Source: Paenibacillus_AR mesotrionivorans (GTDB taxonomy: Bacteria; Bacillota; Bacilli; Paenibacillales; NBRC-103111). Taken from it: DNA of 64,000 nt. Both the position numbers and the translations under genes were made by a program. The notes under the pieces were generated by a model that ran no database searches, had not been told where the DNA came from, and saw nothing but the letters and a program-made list of their open reading frames with translations. Positions 61,701 through 64,000 of the stretch are shown in pieces; the first letter of the stretch is position 1; each line of letters starts with the position of its first letter. The DNA is taken from the NCBI RefSeq assembly GCF_046098205.1, contig NZ_JBJURJ010000005.1:62001-126000 (forward strand), in the 5' to 3' direction.

Positions 61701-63453
61701 CGGCCACGGCATCATCCAGGAAGGATTCGGGATGGAATACCTTGGCCGAAGGGGCGATATCGCTGTAGCCCGCCGGATAGCTGACCCGGGTGTCCGTGGA
61801 CCGTTGGAGCCGGTAGAAGGCGGTCATTTCATCCTTAAAGCTGTTCCACAGATTGCTTCTGATGGGGAAGTTGTAGGAGGTTTTGCCGTTGGTTGTGATG
61901 GTGAAGCTCTCTCCGGTTTGGGTGAAGGAGGAAAAGTCAAGGGAATAGGCATGTTTGCCCCAGATTACACCCTCATCCTTCAGGTTACCGGACCAAACAG
62001 CTGCAGCGCCGCTTTTAATCTGGACACTAAGGTCAGTCAGCGCATCCACTGCCGTAACCGTAGCCAGTTTGTAATCCAACGCCCCATAACCGGCTTGGGA
62101 AACATTGATGCTGTCCACCAGGTTTCCGGTATACAGCACCGCCTTCACCTGGTCCACCGCCACCGCAGCACCGGAGGAGACCGTTTCTTTTTCACCTGTA
62201 ACCCGGACAGTCAGGGTATGCGCCCCGTTCAACAGCTCCGGACTGGTATACAGCAGGACATGCTCCTGCCGGGAAGCGGCATAAGCCGATACGGCCAGCT
62301 CCTCTCCTCCGTCTATGGAGATGCCGGCAATCCCGTAACCCGGTGCCTTGGCCCCATAAAGCTGCACCTTGGTACCGGTGAAGCGGAAGGTGGCTGTATC
62401 CCCGGCAGCCGCCGATACATGCTGGTCCCCGCCAAAACTGCCTGCAGTAGCAGCACCATACTGCCAGCCTGTTCCGGCATACTGGAACTGGGCGGCCCCG
62501 GGCCCAATAGCGTTATCGTTCACATCTGCCGTCTGCCATACACTAGCTACTGTAATCGGTTGGCCGGTCCACACCGCCGGGTCATTATGGGCATCCGTTG
62601 CGCGGATGGCGTAGGTATGGGTCCCGGCAGACAGCTTCGTTGCCAGGATATAGTCCTTGCCGTCGGCGTACTGGAAGTCCCCGCGCTCCACCTCATCCAT
62701 CGCGATAACCGTGGTATCATCAAGCACCAGCTGCACCGCAAACGGCGCATCGTTATCCGGGTCCGTGTAGGTGGCCCGGAAGGTAAAACGGGTATTTTCA
62801 TCCCCGGAGATCTGGTCCACTCCTGTATTGCTGAGTGTCGCAGGTTGGCCTTCGGCAGGAGAAGTCCCCTTAATCTCATCAATCAGAATTTCCCCATATT
62901 GCCCCCCCGTCTGGCGGAGCCAGATGGAGAAGTGGATGCTCTTGCGGTTCAGCACCGGAAACTGGTCCAGATCAAAATTGAAGGTGGTCCAATCCTGGGG
63001 TACCGTGATCCAATCCCCGGACAGATTGTAGCTGTTGGTGCCGTCGGTAATGCCGATGCGGATGCGGGCTCCCTCGTTGCCGGGATTCTTCATGACAAAG
63101 GTTATGTAACGGTAGCCATAGAAGTTGCCGTTGTCATGCTGGGGCTCGAACTTGGCCCAGGAGGAGGCAGTGGCCGGGGTTTGGGTGAATTTGCCTACAG
63201 CTCTGCCGTCTGCCGTTACCTTGGCATACGTGCCTGTTCCCCCGGCCTGGTTGTACCAGTTCGCCCAATTTTGCGTGAAGGTTCCCCCATTGGAAAAATC
63301 ATCGTACACCATGGGCGTGTTGGGTCCGGGAAGTGGCGCAACAGCTCCCATCGCGATCAGGGGTGCGGACAACAACAGGACAAGCGCCAGCAGAAGCGGC
63401 ACCACCCTCCTTCCCATCCGGTTTTTGCTCCCAGGCAGAAATAAAGCATACAT
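58780..63453 (-). CDS. Secreted multimodular GH9 glycoside hydrolase with duplicated carbohydrate-binding modules
   Basis: A 1557-residue secreted enzyme that should cleave beta-1,4-glucan or a related plant polymer. Signal peptide (1-37). Then: carbohydrate-binding-like module A (about 45-195); Ig-like domain (205-300); a beta-sandwich module (305-440); a CelD-type N-terminal Ig domain (445-530); the GH9 catalytic domain (about 535-995); an Ig-like linker (1010-1090); a second copy of module A plus its Ig domain (1097-1345); and a C-terminal CBM35-like module. Catalytic features are DAGDYGKY (Asp598, Asp601), FGNNPWNKSWVSGVG, and the acid Glu973 in YNEFSISI. The start follows AAAGGAGG at eight bases. 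A cre-like site lies upstream. Confidence 0.88.
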   Translation of the reverse strand: MYALFLPGSKNRMGRRVVPLLLALVLLLSAPLIAMGAVAPLPGPNTPMVYDDFSNGGTFTQNWANWYNQAGGTGTYAKVTADGRAVGKFTQTPATASSWAKFEPQHDNGNFYGYRYITFVMKNPGNEGARIRIGITDGTNSYNLSGDWITVPQDWTTFNFDLDQFPVLNRKSIHFSIWLRQTGGQYGEILIDEIKGTSPAEGQPATLSNTGVDQISGDENTRFTFRATYTDPDNDAPFAVQLVLDDTTVIAMDEVERGDFQYADGKDYILATKLSAGTHTYAIRATDAHNDPAVWTGQPITVASVWQTADVNDNAIGPGAAQFQYAGTGWQYGAATAGSFGGDQHVSAAAGDTATFRFTGTKVQLYGAKAPGYGIAGISIDGGEELAVSAYAASRQEHVLLYTSPELLNGAHTLTVRVTGEKETVSSGAAVAVDQVKAVLYTGNLVDSINVSQAGYGALDYKLATVTAVDALTDLSVQIKSGAAAVWSGNLKDEGVIWGKHAYSLDFSSFTQTGESFTITTNGKTSYNFPIRSNLWNSFKDEMTAFYRLQRSTDTRVSYPAGYSDIAPSAKVFHPESFLDDAVAADGTHYDLTGGWFDAGDYGKYGGNQWVTGEIALAYLRHADSPEVNYDNDANGIPDLLDEAIFGSEYLMKFADQMDGAIYNIKNYTDFKHPEKATDNIVGTADDPTLRELCVGGSGKAAGALAATARAINDAIANGRVSSSKVAELQDFSNTISAAAVPFYQFALNWVGPDPGSYVTTGGIPNTLLWAEVELYLLTGAAEYKNAALPRISAIAPGDLRSTNYWDMRPMTLAEFYPVADTAVKAHIKSVLDKQMEYFLTSQDDTPYGVLNEFGNFGVNEPLGSYIGDALRYNDLFPDPAVKQAAMKGLYWIFGNNPWNKSWVSGVGTDHVRYVHTRLDEEARSSTNRGVVVPGAMVAGPNMKDTKNKASVSPWYEDRPFPEDDLNQWRYNEFSISIQAGLLYSVMALSGTSDASVGGQALPELPVTTPAIGDYVTGMVTVFAEPQGAVSAMDYRVDGSYQPMTGSGGVYTAQYDTSSLAPYTNKRAYVRGTAADGRSTYSATHFTVAPPLPDPGHPLLYDNFSGQGTWGGGGLDWVNWYNQDGGSGVYTDGTEDGRSIGRFTHNSASTKSQAKFEPWKDKVDLSGYRYLTVVMKNPGYDGMRVKITGSGGYIAVPTEWTTFNFDLDASGTLDKKAVHLEVWLKETTAVPGELWIDEIYASNQPSGTAPVLSGTGVNAVAGDTDTLFTFSADYQDVDNQKPFRVQVVIDGVIRDMAELNTADTVYTDGKQYTYSTRLGLGTHSYYFRTTDNTSAVVAAPVVTGPVVTAPLPPGPLLLEAEQLTVAAMSAGDAHTLRTDTKLSGGQGTNLAANAVGDFVEYRWSPAGVTALRSGVTAAVYGAETVTGQVYGGYTGIGVELPPDDSDMAGFTVSGSVYGLNPSAAAALATGGKLYNVKVGVMKNNDRGIYQLSVNGVNQGAPMDLYDLPTGAVYQEIDLGDVAFPAGGELVLRFTSTGKNVSSKGYRLVLDYVRLTPK

Positions 63454-63468
63454 GTCATTTTCCTCCTT

Positions 63469-63482
63469 TGTAATCGTTTACA
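63469..63482. promoter_or_regulatory. cre-like site upstream of the GH9 gene
   Basis: TGTAATCGTTTACA fits the CcpA operator consensus TGWAANCGNTNWCA at nearly every position. It lies just upstream of the ribosome site and beside a TATACAT-like sequence, consistent with catabolite repression. Confidence 0.6.
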
Positions 63483-63494
63483 TATGTATATAAA

Positions 63495-63557
63495 AATCAG
63501 GGCACACCTTCCCAGAGACTGCGATGCAGCTCATTTTTCCGGATGTGTGCCCTGATG
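63495..63557 (-). terminator. Terminator of the gene at the right edge
   Basis: On the minus strand CAGGGCACAC and GTGTGCCCTG form a perfect ten-base outer stem and ATTTTTA follows. The loop is long. It lies about 55 bases after the stop of the edge gene and upstream of the GH9 start. Confidence 0.7.
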
Positions 63558-63609
63558 TGTGCTTATTGTGTATCTTGACGTGTACCTAACTGCCTTTTGC
63601 AAATGACTG

Positions 63610-64000
63610 CTACTGTCCGGCCTTAAATTCCAGCTCAATCACCATAGGCTCTCCCGTCAGATTAAACCGGAGAAAGGCCAATTCGTCCTTGATGATTTTC
63701 ACCTGCGCTCCGGCCAGCGAGCAGGAGGCCAGACGGAAGCCGGCTAGATCATCCCAATACACCAGACCGAAGGGAATGGCTTTCCACTCCCCAATCTCAT
63801 AGGTGAACCGGATGGCCGTCTCCGTTCGTTCATAGTGGCGGACGAATACCGGCGGAGCCTCCTCGGCGTATTCCCTGGCGCCGTCCGCACTGCCGGTGTA
63901 GCTGCGGAGCAGTCGCGGTCTGCATTCCCCTTTGACAAAACCCATCTGGGCATCCTTGTCGTAGGTGAGGAAAGCATCGGGCCACGGACCCAGCCCCACC
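63610..64000 (-). CDS. C-terminal fragment of an unrecognised gene
   Basis: About 130 codons with a stop at 63610; the frame runs off the right edge. The GTG at 63999 is likely an internal valine codon rather than a start. Visible stretches are PPVFVRHYERTETAIRFTYE, WKAIPFGLVYWDDLAGFRLA and FNLTGEPMVIELEFKAG, a pattern of alternating strands like a beta-sandwich C-terminal domain. I do not recognise the family. The location beside a secreted GH9 suggests, but does not show, a carbohydrate-related role. Confidence 0.6.
   Translation of the reverse strand, partial: VGLGPWPDAFLTYDKDAQMGFVKGECRPRLLRSYTGSADGAREYAEEAPPVFVRHYERTETAIRFTYEIGEWKAIPFGLVYWDDLAGFRLASCSLAGAQVKIIKDELAFLRFNLTGEPMVIELEFKAGQ

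Noticed and set aside
60949..63444. Long open frame (831 codons) on the plus strand opposite the GH9 gene
   Set aside because: Its residues show no family resemblance and are rich in Arg, Gly, His and Pro, as expected from the antisense of a GC-rich gene. The GH9 frame has domains, a signal peptide and a ribosome site.

Overview
The window reads as chromosomal DNA of an endospore-forming, plant-polymer-degrading member of the Paenibacillaceae, most likely Paenibacillus or a close relative. The evidence is a near-textbook SpoVR, a SleL/YaaH cortex hydrolase, several LplA/LplB/YtcP-type sugar importers that carry no ATPase of their own, YesM-type histidine kinases, AraC-type regulators with extracytoplasmic sensors, and large secreted glycoside hydrolases. 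I saw no phage, insertion sequence, CRISPR array, tRNA or rRNA.

Layout. Positions 1-1.8 kb hold a YesM-type kinase whose response regulator starts at the window edge. spoVR follows at 2.05-3.5 kb. From 3.7 to 10.25 kb is a phosphorelay operon on the minus strand: a giant CHASE3/GAF hybrid kinase with three receiver domains, a CheR methyltransferase without a normal start codon, and a REC-PAS-kinase-REC protein. From 10.4 to 17.9 kb is sugar-uptake system 1 (membrane AraC regulator, binding protein, terminator, two permeases, second binding protein). A repeat-rich gap follows, then system 2 at 18.7-27.1 kb (YesM/YesN pair, binding protein, terminator, two permeases, LplA-type binding protein). 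A CmpB-like membrane protein and a 1440-residue 2-hydroxyacyl-CoA dehydratase activase homologue occupy 27.2-32.2 kb. A tandem glycine riboswitch precedes an AgcS alanine/glycine:Na+ symporter at 32.4-34.1 kb. System 3, at 34.2-43.2 kb, is an aldouronate (glucuronoxylan fragment) locus: GH3, GH67, two permeases, a binding protein and a divergent AraC regulator.

The right half begins with a divergent Hfq, SleL, a repeat-filled gap, and a CobW-family zinc GTPase with a Zur-like operator. MoaB and a bacteriohemerythrin follow. From 48 to 57 kb lies a surface-glycan set: GtrA, a polyprenyl-phosphate glycosyltransferase, a double-module PMT-like glycosyltransferase fusion, a DUF2334 deacetylase-like protein with calcium-binding repeats, and a VanY-like lipoprotein peptidase. 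A second repeat array and a frameshifted nuclease-fold regulator precede a 1557-residue modular GH9 enzyme with a cre-like site. A gene fragment ends the window.

How the parts may work together. The three importers, their sensors and the glycosidases form a carbohydrate foraging apparatus, with likely CcpA control at some promoters. The import ATPase must be encoded elsewhere. In systems 1 and 2 an extra binding-protein gene sits with the sensor genes and is cut off from the permeases by a terminator, which suggests a sensing role. Three families of short intergenic repeats at 18, 45 and 57 kb are the least explained sequence in the window. Two coding discontinuities (cheR start, nuclease-fold gene) are either real or base-call errors.
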